From an uncultured Synergistales bacterium (GTDB lineage: Bacteria; Synergistota; Synergistia; Synergistales; Aminobacteriaceae): a DNA stretch of 47,974 nucleotides. The translations under genes and the position numbers were made by a program. Location: positions 1 through 47,974 of the forward strand of contig CAJOEW010000003.1 in the NCBI GenBank assembly GCA_905233525.1. Direction: 5' to 3'. Numbering within the stretch: position 1 is the first letter of the stretch; each line of letters opens with the position of its first letter. The notes beneath the pieces are model-generated. The model was not told the origin of the DNA. It made no database searches and saw only the letters and a program-made list of their open reading frames with translations. Below are positions 1 to 8,794 of this stretch, piece after piece.

Positions 1-1
1 C

Positions 2-217
2 AATGAAAAAGAAATAAAAAACGCAGCTGAAAAATATTACGACGGCGATTACTCAAGAGTTACGGACGTTTTGAGCGGTACACTGATTTTTGATAAATAC
101 TCGGATTTAATGAACACATGCTCAAAAACTTTTCGCGCCGATTTTAACGATACTCCGCTATGTTCTGAAAGTTTTTTCACTATAGTTTCAGTGTTTGAAC
201 GGCGTAATTCCTCATAA
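2..217 (+). pseudogene. Partial C-terminal ORF, possible RelA/SpoT-like or phage-associated fragment
   Basis: An open frame runs in from the left edge and stops at TAA 215-217, giving 71 residues with no start in the window. The first 38 residues have a normal protein look (AEKYYDGDYSRVTDVLSGT, then a hydrophobic strand) and resemble, from memory, the RelA/SpoT-like domains found in phage and toxin proteins. From about residue 40 the frame is antisense to a better-looking minus-strand ORF and is rich in Ser and Phe. I therefore think only the first half is ancestral and the tail is read-through into foreign DNA. Function not established. Confidence 0.35.
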
Positions 218-282
218 TAACGTTCTGCGTGTGCTTCTCTTCGTTTGTAATAAGGATCATTCTTGTCATTTAATGCAAACAC
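49..282 (-). pseudogene. N-terminal fragment resembling a phage head/toxin-associated domain
   Basis: A 77-residue frame begins at a GTG with no clear ribosome binding site. Its first 55 or so residues contain a Tyr/Glu-rich helix (AHAERYYEELRRSN) followed by a small helical module (VKKLSEHSGVSLKSARKVFE, then HVF). From memory this order occurs inside phage minor head proteins and related polymorphic toxins, where it is followed by an FDPxYDM motif. That continuation is absent here. The frame instead ends in an unrelated tail (VPLKTSVTLE) exactly where the opposing fragment begins. This looks like a truncated remnant joined to another remnant. The family resemblance is recalled, not searched. 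Confidence 0.35.
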
Positions 283-339
283 TCTTTTATATGTTATTTA
301 TGAAAAATAGAATTTACATATGTCCGAGGAGTGATAATA

Positions 340-761
340 ATGGAATTAGGAGATCGCATAAGATTATTACGCAAGAAACGTAAAATTACACAGCCTGAAT
401 TAGCTGCGAGTATAGGAGTTCATGAGACTACTATTAGACGGTGGGAACAGGGGAAAGATAAAGGGTCTGATTTAAAAACAATAAGTTTGCTAGCTAAATC
501 ATAAAAACAACGCCAGCTTATTTAGTTGGTGATTCTAATATTATTGATGATGAACAAAACTCATTTACACCGATATCAGCTGATAAAACAAAACAAAAAG
601 TAAGTAACACAAAATATTCTTATTGGGGAAATATATTAGATGAGATACAAGATGCTTTATTACGCAATAATTCTAACGAGTTATCGATAATTTCAGCTGT
701 AGTTGATAATGCGCATGATATGCTGACGCGTTACAAAAGAGCCTGCCATGACCTAAGCTGA
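340..761 (+). pseudogene. XRE-family transcriptional regulator, frameshifted
   Basis: Translation from ATG 340 gives an XRE/Cro-type helix-turn-helix (MELGDRIRLLRKKRKITQPE, then LAASIGVHETTIRRWEQGKD) and stops at TAA 502-504 after 54 residues. Reading on from base 501 in the next frame continues the expected repressor sequence (INTTPAYLVGD, with the usual end of the HTH domain) for 86 more residues to TGA 759-761. One missing base in the A-rich stretch near 499-505 therefore separates the two halves. The intact protein would be about 140 residues, typical of phage or ICE repressors. A GAGG-like site precedes the start. Either a true pseudogene or a one-base error in the sequence. Confidence 0.75.
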
Positions 762-776
762 AAAGAAGCGAGAAAA

Positions 777-941
777 ATGAACGAGTTCACATTAAAAGAA
801 TATGTCGATGAGCAAGTGATACGGTTAGAACAGCGCGATGAATTCGAAGCTAAAGTAAACGATATCCGCCTCAATGAAATAAAAGCTGTTGCTGTGCTAT
901 TGATTTTGTGTAATGTCCCAGCAATTAAATTCTATTCTTAA
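777..941 (+). CDS. Small hypothetical protein (54 aa)
   Basis: This short ORF starts 15 bases after the broken repressor. Residues 1-36 are charged and helical (MNEFTLKEYVDEQVIRLEQR). The C-terminus is hydrophobic (about residues 37-50) and could be a membrane anchor or a truncated transmembrane segment. The site in front of the ATG (GAAGCGAG) is a weak ribosome binding site. Position next to a mobile-element repressor suggests a phage or plasmid accessory protein, possibly a fragment. I do not recognise a family. Confidence 0.4.
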   Translation: MNEFTLKEYVDEQVIRLEQRDEFEAKVNDIRLNEIKAVAVLLILCNVPAIKFYS

Positions 942-956
942 ATTCATTAAGCTCAG

Positions 957-965
957 TGCTATAAT
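957..965 (+). promoter_or_regulatory. Extended -10 promoter element for the thioredoxin-like gene
   Basis: The bases TGCTATAAT form a perfect extended -10 element 36 bases before the start codon at 1001. No good -35 hexamer is visible at the usual distance, as expected for extended -10 promoters. The same nine bases occur at 22182-22190 in front of another plus-strand gene. Confidence 0.5.
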
Positions 966-1000
966 CCTGAAAATTTTTATCAAAAGGAGCGTTATAAAAA

Positions 1001-1351
1001 ATGATCCGTAAAATTTTATTGGGCGTTCTTGTTGCGTTATTGGCTTGCTCGGTCGCGTATGCTGAAGCTAAACCGGTTTTAATGGTGCTGTCAACAAAAA
1101 CTTGTCCGGCGTGCAGAGAAATGAAAAAAGTTTTGACGCAGCTTAATAAAAAATATCCTGGTATCGAAACTCAAAATATATATCTCGAAACAAAAGAAGG
1201 CGCAATGTATGGCGAAATGTATGAGGTCGAATACGTGCCTACTTTAGTTTTTAAAGATGCCTCCGGTGAAGATTTTGACATGCGCGTAGGATATATGAGC
1301 GTTGAAAAAATTGCTAAGATTTTTAAAAATGCAGGTGTCAAAATAAATTAA
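1001..1351 (+). CDS. Exported thioredoxin-fold protein
   Basis: A 116-residue protein with a signal peptide (basic MIRK, hydrophobic core to about residue 18, likely cleavage after AYA at 21; Cys16 makes a lipoprotein signal a weaker alternative). The mature part is a minimal thioredoxin fold: a CPAC redox motif at residues 35-38 and the cis-proline loop YVPT around residue 80. It should act outside the cytoplasm as a thiol reductant or oxidant. No DsbD/CcdA partner lies beside it. AAGGAGCG, 10 bases before the ATG, is the ribosome binding site. It appears to be a single-gene unit and is intact, unlike its neighbours on both sides. Confidence 0.8.
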   Translation: MIRKILLGVLVALLACSVAYAEAKPVLMVLSTKTCPACREMKKVLTQLNKKYPGIETQNIYLETKEGAMYGEMYEVEYVPTLVFKDASGEDFDMRVGYMSVEKIAKIFKNAGVKIN

Positions 1352-1503
1352 AATAAGAGCTTCATATTTATTTCTTACGATAATATTTGCTGGCTCGTTC
1401 CGTATATTTTAGTATTAAAAAACGCTTGAATATATTGGAATTGAGTCGCTTTTATTGTGTCGTTAAAGTCAGGCTGAGAAAATTTTAACTCTAAAAATAC
1501 ATA

Positions 1504-2822
1504 CTAACTTCTGCAAAATGATATAAACCTCTCAGCAAGTTCAGGCCAGCCGAAAAAATTTATATGCAGATATGACGCTAAAATATTTTTATATGCATAA
1601 CCGCCAATCTTAAAATCTCCAGTGCTTCTGCGTGTGATCTTGAATGCGGATTTATTTTCGTCAAAATTTGGGTTTATAGTCGAAAAATGAAATTCATGCG
1701 CTCGAAATTTTTGATCTTTAACGCACAAAATATTATTCTCGATTGAACAGGCTTCAATATATCCTAAAATATTTTTTTTATTCATGACGGCTTGAGCATT
1801 TATCAAACATCGCATAAATATATATATCCTCCGCATTCAGCATATATAGGCGCGTCAAATTCTTTGATAATTTTTTTCATGGCCTCGTTACGTGATAACT
1901 CATCAGCAAATATTTCAGGAAATCCGCCGCCTAAAATTAAAGCTTGAATACCGGACGGCAAAATTTTATCGCGCAACGGACTGAAATAAATTAACTCAGC
2001 TCCAAAATTTTTAAGCGTGTCTAAACTTTCAGGATAATAAAACGAAAACGCATCATCATACGCTACAGCAATTTTAACACGCTTATTATTATTGCTTTTA
2101 TAATTTTCATGCTGTGATGTAAATTCAAGAGGATAAGCTGATTTTGAAAGCTTGATAATTCCTTCGATGTCAAAATTTTCAGGAGCTATATCTATAATTT
2201 TATGAGTCTCATTAGCAGGCACAAGCCCTAAATGACGTTCAGGAAGTCTTAAATTTTCATCTCGTAATACAGCGCCGTAAACATGTATATTATTTTCATT
2301 GAGAGCCTTTTTAATTATATTTACATGAGATTTTGAGCCGGCACAATTTAAAATCACTCCTGCAACGTTTACATCACGATCATAATTTTTAAAGCCCTGT
2401 ACGATCGCCGCAACACTTTCAGCCGATGAACTGACATTAACAACTAAAATTACAGGAGCTTTTAATAATTTCGCAAGTCCTGCCGTACTGTATCCGCCTC
2501 CGTCAAATAATCCCATAACGCCTTCGATTACAGCAATGTCAGAATTTTTAGAAGTAAGCGCAAATAATTCAAGCGTGCGCGTTTTATTCATAAGCCATAA
2601 ATCAAGATTATTTACACTGCACGCTCCTGACGTTCTTAAATAATCAGGATCAATATAATCAGCACCAGCCTTATATCCTGAAATTCTTAAGCCTTGAGAT
2701 TTTAAAAGCGATATTAAAGCGCATGTTATTGTCGTTTTTCCTGAATGGCTTGACGGTGCAGAAATAATTAAGCGCGGAATTTCGATTAACAATTTAAAAT
2801 TTTTATACGTGCGCCGTTTCAA
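1504..2822 (-). pseudogene. cbiA: Cobyrinic acid a,c-diamide synthase (CobB/CbiA), frameshifted
   Basis: The upstream frame (2822 to 1803, 339 aa) has the dethiobiotin-synthetase-like P-loop ([11 protein letters not shown]), the [10 protein letters not shown] loop and the glutamine amidotransferase nucleophile site YAECGGY, then stops at once. The remaining amidotransferase part, with the HEFHFS and ASYLHINFF motifs around the catalytic His, is in another frame (to 1504). The frames cross at 1803-1836 beside a TATATATA run (1819-1826 region). Loss of one TA, or gain of one base, would restore a protein of about 440 aa. The enzyme amidates the a and c side chains of cobyrinate in B12 synthesis. 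No other cob/cbi gene is in the window. The start overlaps ddl by 20 bases; a TTG about 30 bases downstream is an alternative. Confidence 0.8.
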
Positions 2823-3732
2823 GAATCATTTTTACGAGTTCAGGCATGGAAATTCCAACGGCTGCCGCAGCTTTTGGAACAAGGCTCGTTTCTGTCATGC
2901 CTGGAGCTGTATTTATTTCAAGAGCATATAATTTTCCGTCGTCCGATAATCTCAAATCAGTACGGCTGTATGATGAGCAACCTAAATTTTTATGAGCTTT
3001 GACCGCCATCATTTGAGCTTGAAAAGTTGTTTTAATATCCAGTTCGGCAGGAGCTATATATTCCGTTGCGCCGTGAGTGTATTTATTTTCGTAGTTATAA
3101 AAACCTTCGTGAGGCTTTATTTCAATTACAGGTAAAGGCATCGCGGCATAATTACTTTCAATTACAGCTACAGTTAATTCGCGGCCTGGTATATATTTCT
3201 CAAAAATGATATCGCCTGAATAATTTTCACGTGCAGATTTTACAGCCTCATCTAATTTTGCGCGCGTAACTCCATGAATTATCGTAACGCCTACAGTACT
3301 TCCTCCGCACGCCGGTTTTACAACAATATCATCACCGAGTGAAGGATCATATTTATTTACAAAGCCTTCAGGGATATTTATTCCGTAAGATTTAAATACA
3401 TTTCTTGATCTTGATTTGTCCATAGCTAGAGCGCTTGATATTTTGCCTGAGCCGGTGTATCTGATTTTCATTATACTTAACATTTCCTGCAAGCGTCCGT
3501 CTTCTCCCCAGCCTCCGTGTAAAGCGATAAAAACTCTTCCATAATCAGCGAGCGTATTTTTTAAATATTCATAATGATAATCTTTCAGATCGATTAAATC
3601 CGTTTCAATTCCTGCCTGATTAAAAGCTTCGTGTACAGCTTGGCCGCTTCTTAATGATACTTCACGCTCTTTATTTTCTTCTGAACCTCCGCACAAAACA
3701 GCAGTTTTTTTATTTAGATAGTCGTTCCACAA
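2803..3732 (-). CDS. ddl: D-alanine--D-alanine ligase
   Basis: Makes D-Ala-D-Ala for peptidoglycan precursors in the cytoplasm. The 309-residue length is normal for the family. The N-terminal domain has the [16 protein letters not shown] loop (CGGxSxEREVSL type). The ATP-grasp core has [13 protein letters not shown], and the Mg-binding end has [13 protein letters not shown], close to the usual EVNTxPGMT. The start is a TTG 12 bases after a clear GGAGG; no in-frame ATG fits better. It is the first gene of a short minus-strand unit whose second member is the broken cbiA. Divergent from the phosphate cotransporter gene across a 105-base gap that must hold both promoters. Confidence 0.88.
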   Translation of the reverse strand: MWNDYLNKKTAVLCGGSEENKEREVSLRSGQAVHEAFNQAGIETDLIDLKDYHYEYLKNTLADYGRVFIALHGGWGEDGRLQEMLSIMKIRYTGSGKISSALAMDKSRSRNVFKSYGINIPEGFVNKYDPSLGDDIVVKPACGGSTVGVTIIHGVTRAKLDEAVKSARENYSGDIIFEKYIPGRELTVAVIESNYAAMPLPVIEIKPHEGFYNYENKYTHGATEYIAPAELDIKTTFQAQMMAVKAHKNLGCSSYSRTDLRLSDDGKLYALEINTAPGMTETSLVPKAAAAVGISMPELVKMILETAHV

Positions 3733-3837
3733 AATTTAAATGCCTCCGTAAAAAATAATCGCATGATTATAATATCACCCTTTAAATTTCAACATGTTAT
3801 ACTAAATTTAAAAATTTAGCAGGAGGCTGAAACTCTT

Positions 3838-5457
3838 TTGGATTTTCAATCATTCTTTAGTATTGCTGGAGGAGTAGCTTTACTTTTATACGGTATCAGA
3901 TTGATGAGCGAGGCTTTACAGCTTATTGCCGGTGATAAAATGCGCCAGCTCATTGGAACGTTAACTAAAACACCATTGCGCGGAATATTCGTTGGAATCG
4001 TCGTTACAGTTTTGATACAGAGCAGCGCAGGTACAACCGTAATGACTGTCAGCTTTGTTAATTCAGGTATGCTGACTTTGCGCCAGGCAATCGGAATAAT
4101 TATGGGAGCTAACATCGGAACAACAGTCACAGCTCAAATCATAGCATTCAAGATCGAAGCTTTTGCCTTACCGTTAATAACATTAGGAGTACTTTTAAGT
4201 TTAGCTTTCAAAACCAAATCAAAACAGCTTTCATATTTAGGCAGCGGAATTATTGGACTAGGCTTATTATTTATGGGAATGAAATCAATCGGAGGAGCTG
4301 CTAATGTAATTGCAAACCATAGAGATTTATTGCTGATATTAAGCCGTAATCCGTTAACAGGTGTTTTTGCAGGAATGTTTTTAACGATTTTAGTACAGTC
4401 AAGCGCAGCCACAATCGGATTAACAATGGCATTAGCTTTACAGGGCTTAATCGATCTTGACGGTGCTATACCAATAATTTTAGGCGATAACTTAGGCACA
4501 ACATTTACAGCTGTTCTTGTTGCAATGGGTGCAAGCCGTCCAGCTAAACAGGCAGCAGCAGCTCACGTATTATTTAATTTAATCGGCACGGTTATATTTT
4601 TATTATGTTTTCCGATTTATAAAAATCTCGTCATTCACAGCGCGTCAGATTTAGGCCGTCAAATTGCTAACGCCCATACAATTTTTAACGTTATAAACAC
4701 TGTTATATTTTTCCCGTTTGTTAGTCTGTTGGCTAAATTTATTGAGCGCGTTATTCCGATTAAGCCTGAAGACATTTCAGTTGGAGCATTATATTTAAAT
4801 CCGCATTTAATAACAGTTTCGAGAGCTTCAGCCGTTGAAGCAGTTAAGGACGAATTAGCGCATATGGGTTTAATAATTTCATCAATGCTTGACACGGTGC
4901 ACGATGCATTTTTTGGAGCTGAACGCGATAAACAGGAAGAACGCATGGCCAAATTTGAAAAGAACGAACAAAGCATAAATAATATTACGCAGGCGATATC
5001 ATCATATGCTTCGGAAATTTGGCAGAAAGGAATCAGCGCGGATCTTTCGACTGTGTTAGGCTGTTATGTAAATACCGCTCTTGATATTGAAAGAATAGGA
5101 GATCATGCTGAAAATTTAATCGAACGCTCAAATACGATCGACGTTTCATTATCAGAAGAGGCCGTAACAGAATTAAAAGACATGTACGAAACTGCGGCGC
5201 GAGCTGTAAATTTATCGATATCATCTCTTGAAACAGAAAACGCTCACGAAGCCAGACAAGTTATAAAAGAGCTTGAGACAAAAATTGACGCTCAAGAAAA
5301 ATCATACAGACATAATCACATCGAAAGACTTAACCGTGGTGAATGCGATCCTGAACGCGGCGTGAATTTTATTACGTTGTTAGGAGATCTCGAAAGAATC
5401 GGCGATCACAGCAATAACATCGCAGGCTATACACTTGATATTCTAGCTTTAAAATAA
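3838..5457 (+). CDS. Na+/Pi cotransporter family protein with PhoU-like domain
   Basis: A 539-residue NptA/YjbB-type protein. The membrane part has the two inverted repeats typical of the SLC34-like fold, each with a QSS signature (QSSAGTT at 61-67, QSSAATI at 187-193) and a following GTT motif (ANIGTT at 91, DNLGTT near 217). Residues from about 330 are soluble and helical, with two PhoU-like ERIGDHAEN/ERIGDHSNN motifs. It probably moves phosphate across the inner membrane with sodium, with the PhoU-like part as a regulatory domain. The start is TTG behind AGGAGG. The pbpC start follows its stop almost immediately, so the two are one transcription unit. Confidence 0.88.
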   Translation: MDFQSFFSIAGGVALLLYGIRLMSEALQLIAGDKMRQLIGTLTKTPLRGIFVGIVVTVLIQSSAGTTVMTVSFVNSGMLTLRQAIGIIMGANIGTTVTAQIIAFKIEAFALPLITLGVLLSLAFKTKSKQLSYLGSGIIGLGLLFMGMKSIGGAANVIANHRDLLLILSRNPLTGVFAGMFLTILVQSSAATIGLTMALALQGLIDLDGAIPIILGDNLGTTFTAVLVAMGASRPAKQAAAAHVLFNLIGTVIFLLCFPIYKNLVIHSASDLGRQIANAHTIFNVINTVIFFPFVSLLAKFIERVIPIKPEDISVGALYLNPHLITVSRASAVEAVKDELAHMGLIISSMLDTVHDAFFGAERDKQEERMAKFEKNEQSINNITQAISSYASEIWQKGISADLSTVLGCYVNTALDIERIGDHAENLIERSNTIDVSLSEEAVTELKDMYETAARAVNLSISSLETENAHEARQVIKELETKIDAQEKSYRHNHIERLNRGECDPERGVNFITLLGDLERIGDHSNNIAGYTLDILALK

Positions 5458-5458
5458 A

Positions 5459-7675
5459 TTGTTTAAAAAAATTTTCGGACTGGCTTTAATAATTTTGTCA
5501 GTCCTTTTTATTTCAGGCTTTATATTTTTATGGCGTTCGATCGAAATTGATCATGAAGCTGTTATAAAAATTGACGGTTCGATCGCGCTTTACGATTCTG
5601 ATAATAAATTATTCCACGTAAAATTATCGCCTGCTTCTGAATGGCAGATACCTGTTAAATTAAATCAAATGGGTAAATGGCTGCCGTTAGTGGCTGTTGG
5701 AGCTGAAGACGGACGTTTTTATGATCATTGCGGCATTGATTTTTTGGCTTTAATCCGCGCTGCTGTATATGATATTTTGCCAGGCCATGTATATTCAGGA
5801 GCTTCGACTATAACAAGCCAGCTTATACGCCTTGCAATTTCCGAACGTTCAGGCCGTCAACGCAATATCAAAACGAAATTATTTGAATTTATTGCAGCGG
5901 TGAAGCTTGAAAAAAAATTGAGCAAGGAAAAAATTTTAGAATGCTATTTAAACTCTGCACCATTCGGCGGAAATATAAGAGGTGTTGAGGCTGCGTCGTT
6001 AATTTATTTTGGTAAGCCTGCCGAAAAAATTTCAGCCGGTGAAGCTTGTTTGTTAATCGGAATGTTAAAAGGCCCATCGATTTACAGACCTGACACAAGA
6101 CCTGATAACGCAATACGACGCAGGAATTTAATTATAAATTTAATGCTCAATAAAAAAATTTTCACGCCTGACGAAGCACGAAGAGCATTATTAGAAGAAT
6201 TGCCGAGCAAAAAATTTTATATGCCTTCGCGAGCATGGCACTATGCTGACATGATTATAAGAGCCAATCCTGATAAAAAAATCATACGCACGAGTTTAAA
6301 TTTATCTTATCAGACGAAGCTTGAAGGCATTTTAAAACAATCATTAAACGGTGTTCCGGAATATGTTACATTTTCAGCCGGCATTGTTGAAAATCGTACA
6401 GCCTCGTTAATTTCATGGGTGGGTAATGCGCGGTTCGGATTAAATAAAAAATCGTCGTGGGTTGATTGCGGGAGGGCTTTGCGTTCACCTGGATCGACTT
6501 TGAAGCCGTTTGCATATTTATCAGCGATTGAACAAGGTTTATTAACTCCGTCAAGCCTGTTAGCTGATACGTCTATAGCATTTTCAGGGCGTGCTCCTCG
6601 AAATTTTGATTTACAGTATCATGGCGCAGTGAGTGCCCGTGTAGCTTTGAGTGAATCATTAAATGCGCCGGCTGTCAGAGTTTTACGCATGGCCGGATCT
6701 GAACGTGTATTAAGTTTAATGCGTGCCGCAGGTTTGAAAAATTTAATTAACACTTCAAGTTATTATGGCGATTCTTTAATTTTAGGCGGCTGTGAAGTAA
6801 CGTTAATTGATGAGCTTGAAGCATATTGCACGCTTGCAAATTTAGGTATACACAGGCCGTTAAATTTATTATCGCAAAATGAAACAGGCCATGAAAATTA
6901 TTATGAGCGTGTTGTGAGTCGTGAGGCTTGCTGGCTTGTGAATGATATTTTGAATTATCGAGGCGGTTTAACATTATTTGCGCGCGGAACTTTAGGATCA
7001 AAATGGCAATTAGCTTTAAAGACCGGAACTTCTTACGGACTTCGTGATGCCTGGTGTGCTGTTTATAATCCTGAATATACTGTAATAGTATGGGCAGGTA
7101 GTCCGGAAGGCAGAACATGGGAAAATTTAATAGGAGCTAAGATCTCAGCACCGGCAGCCATAAAAATTTTACGTGCAGTTTCAAGCCGTGCAGGTTGGTA
7201 TGAAAAACCGGAGGGAATAATTTTGCGTCCTGTATGTGTTTTATCAGGCCGTCCTCCTGTTGCGTCATGTCCTGCGGTTCGTAATGAATACGCTATAGAA
7301 AATGTTACAAGAACAATTCCGTGTAATATTCATGCAAAAAAATCAGGTGAAGTAATTTTAAAAATGCCTGTCGAATTTAAAACGAGCCGATCCGATTTAG
7401 AAATAATATCGCCTGTATCAGGTTCAGAATATTTTGTAGCGCCGTTTGATTTAAATCACAAAGTGCCGTTAAAAGCTGAAGGAGCTGTTAAAAATTTATG
7501 GTGGTATCTTGACGGAAAATATATAGGCTCTTCGCGTCCTGACAGTGTATTATTTTATAAAGTTCCTGACGGTGAACATATTATAAGCGTTTTGGACGGT
7601 GAAGGACGTACAGCAATAGCGCGCGTGAAAATTACAAGGCCGGCTCAAAAAATTGAATACGAAAAAATATTTTAA
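5459..7675 (+). CDS. pbpC: Penicillin-binding protein 1C (bifunctional peptidoglycan synthase)
   Basis: A 738-residue class A PBP. One N-terminal membrane anchor (about residues 4-26). The glycosyltransferase domain carries GAEDGRFYDHCG around residue 80 (catalytic Glu) and the STITSQLIR motif. The transpeptidase domain has the SxxK motif STLKP near residue 346, SLNAP (SxN-type) near residue 400, and KTGTSYG near 520. The C-terminal 90 residues form the beta-rich PBP1C tail (SPVSGSEYF). It polymerises and may cross-link peptidoglycan in the periplasm. TTG start, one base after the stop of the phosphate cotransporter gene, so translation is likely coupled. No alpha-2-macroglobulin gene, its frequent partner, is next to it. 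Confidence 0.9.
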   Translation: MFKKIFGLALIILSVLFISGFIFLWRSIEIDHEAVIKIDGSIALYDSDNKLFHVKLSPASEWQIPVKLNQMGKWLPLVAVGAEDGRFYDHCGIDFLALIRAAVYDILPGHVYSGASTITSQLIRLAISERSGRQRNIKTKLFEFIAAVKLEKKLSKEKILECYLNSAPFGGNIRGVEAASLIYFGKPAEKISAGEACLLIGMLKGPSIYRPDTRPDNAIRRRNLIINLMLNKKIFTPDEARRALLEELPSKKFYMPSRAWHYADMIIRANPDKKIIRTSLNLSYQTKLEGILKQSLNGVPEYVTFSAGIVENRTASLISWVGNARFGLNKKSSWVDCGRALRSPGSTLKPFAYLSAIEQGLLTPSSLLADTSIAFSGRAPRNFDLQYHGAVSARVALSESLNAPAVRVLRMAGSERVLSLMRAAGLKNLINTSSYYGDSLILGGCEVTLIDELEAYCTLANLGIHRPLNLLSQNETGHENYYERVVSREACWLVNDILNYRGGLTLFARGTLGSKWQLALKTGTSYGLRDAWCAVYNPEYTVIVWAGSPEGRTWENLIGAKISAPAAIKILRAVSSRAGWYEKPEGIILRPVCVLSGRPPVASCPAVRNEYAIENVTRTIPCNIHAKKSGEVILKMPVEFKTSRSDLEIISPVSGSEYFVAPFDLNHKVPLKAEGAVKNLWWYLDGKYIGSSRPDSVLFYKVPDGEHIISVLDGEGRTAIARVKITRPAQKIEYEKIF

Positions 7676-7682
7676 TTAAAAA

Positions 7683-7731
7683 AAATTAAAAGAGGCTGCA
7701 AAATCACAAGAATATAAAAATTACAGCCTCG
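7683..7731 (-). terminator. Intrinsic terminator for the DUF362 gene, possibly bidirectional
   Basis: A perfect 7-bp stem (GAGGCTG 7692-7698 with CAGCCTC 7724-7730) around a 25-base loop. Read on the minus strand it is followed by a T-rich run, which fits termination after the DUF362 gene. On the plus strand the downstream tract is weaker, but it may also stop pbpC transcripts. Confidence 0.65.
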
Positions 7732-7748
7732 TTATTATAAATTTATCT

Positions 7749-8729
7749 CTATTTGACTTCGATCAATTCGTATTGATTATTACCCATCTTTAATTCATTC
7801 ATGGCACTGAGCTGGCGTAAACCTTTACGGGATTCGATACGCTCGATTAAATCTTTACCGTCGGACGCAGAATAAACCAAATCGCAGCCAGCTTGATCGA
7901 TCGCAAGTATATCTGTTGAAGCCAATATACCGATATCGGACATTGTAGGCTCTTCAGCTGCGACTCCTGCACAATCGCAATCAACACTCAAACGGCGCAA
8001 TACGTTTATAAAAATTATATGCTTGCCGAAATGATCACAAACTGCTTTCGCGCTGTCAGCCATATGTTCCATTAAAAGTTCTTCTCCAGGCCACTCAAGA
8101 TAATTGTCAGGAATGTTATTTAAATCAAGCGCATGTACTTGAGCTTTTCCCTTATGTCCTGAAGCGCAGCCGATAGCAATATTTTTTAACGAGCCTCCAA
8201 AACCTCCCATTGCATGGCCTTTAAAATGCGTCAATACGATCATTGAGTCATAATCCGCAATATGTCCTCCCACTGCTACAGATTTTAAATGCAGGCCATT
8301 TTTAACCGGTAAGTCTATAGTCTCGTCGTTCTCGTCCATAATATCAACAGGGCAAAACGTCCAGCCGTTAATTTTTAAAGTTTCGCGGTGATCTTCTGTT
8401 GAATATCTGTCGCCGGTATATAAAGTGTTACATTCGACGATGGCTGAATTCGGGATTTGAGCCTGAAAAGCTTTAACCATATCGCGCGGTAAAATATTCG
8501 GGCCGTTTCGTTCGCCTGTATGAAGTTTGATCGCGACTTTACCTGTAATATGTTCATTGATGAGTTTGTAAAGCTTAATCAAATGTTCAGAGTCGATCGA
8601 ACTCGTGAAATAAACCTTCGCTGCAGAGCCTTTATATTCCGTGCCTGTAACGTTCTTACTGCCGATAACCGGAGCTTGTCTAATTACATTAAAACTTTTG
8701 TTTTGAACTTCCATAACTGTATTATTCAT
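7749..8729 (-). CDS. DUF362 domain-containing protein
   Basis: About 326 residues from the ATG at 8729 (a TTG at 8765 and an ATG at 8714 are also possible; none has a good ribosome binding site). DUF362 landmarks are visible: KVAIKLHTGE near the start, HFKGHAMGGFGG, IGCASGHKGK, and the C-terminal DCDCAG...DIGILASTD block followed by AIDQAGCDL. Many DUF362 proteins carry a two-cluster ferredoxin insert between the GCAS block and the DCDC block. Here the spacer has no CxxCxxC motif, so the insert is missing. Function is not established for the family; a redox or metal role is usually suspected. Lies downstream of dnaB, 65 bases away on this start. Confidence 0.8.
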   Translation of the reverse strand: MNNTVMEVQNKSFNVIRQAPVIGSKNVTGTEYKGSAAKVYFTSSIDSEHLIKLYKLINEHITGKVAIKLHTGERNGPNILPRDMVKAFQAQIPNSAIVECNTLYTGDRYSTEDHRETLKINGWTFCPVDIMDENDETIDLPVKNGLHLKSVAVGGHIADYDSMIVLTHFKGHAMGGFGGSLKNIAIGCASGHKGKAQVHALDLNNIPDNYLEWPGEELLMEHMADSAKAVCDHFGKHIIFINVLRRLSVDCDCAGVAAEEPTMSDIGILASTDILAIDQAGCDLVYSASDGKDLIERIESRKGLRQLSAMNELKMGNNQYELIEVK

Positions 8730-8794
8730 GCTAAGTACTTTAACATAAATTATTTTTTGTGCCAAACGTTTTATTAAATTTATTACGCATATTA

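Noticed and set aside
1352-1503. Possible small gene or RNA in the gap after the thioredoxin-like gene
   Set aside because: No start with a ribosome binding site, no hairpin with a T run, and no tRNA-like pairing seen.
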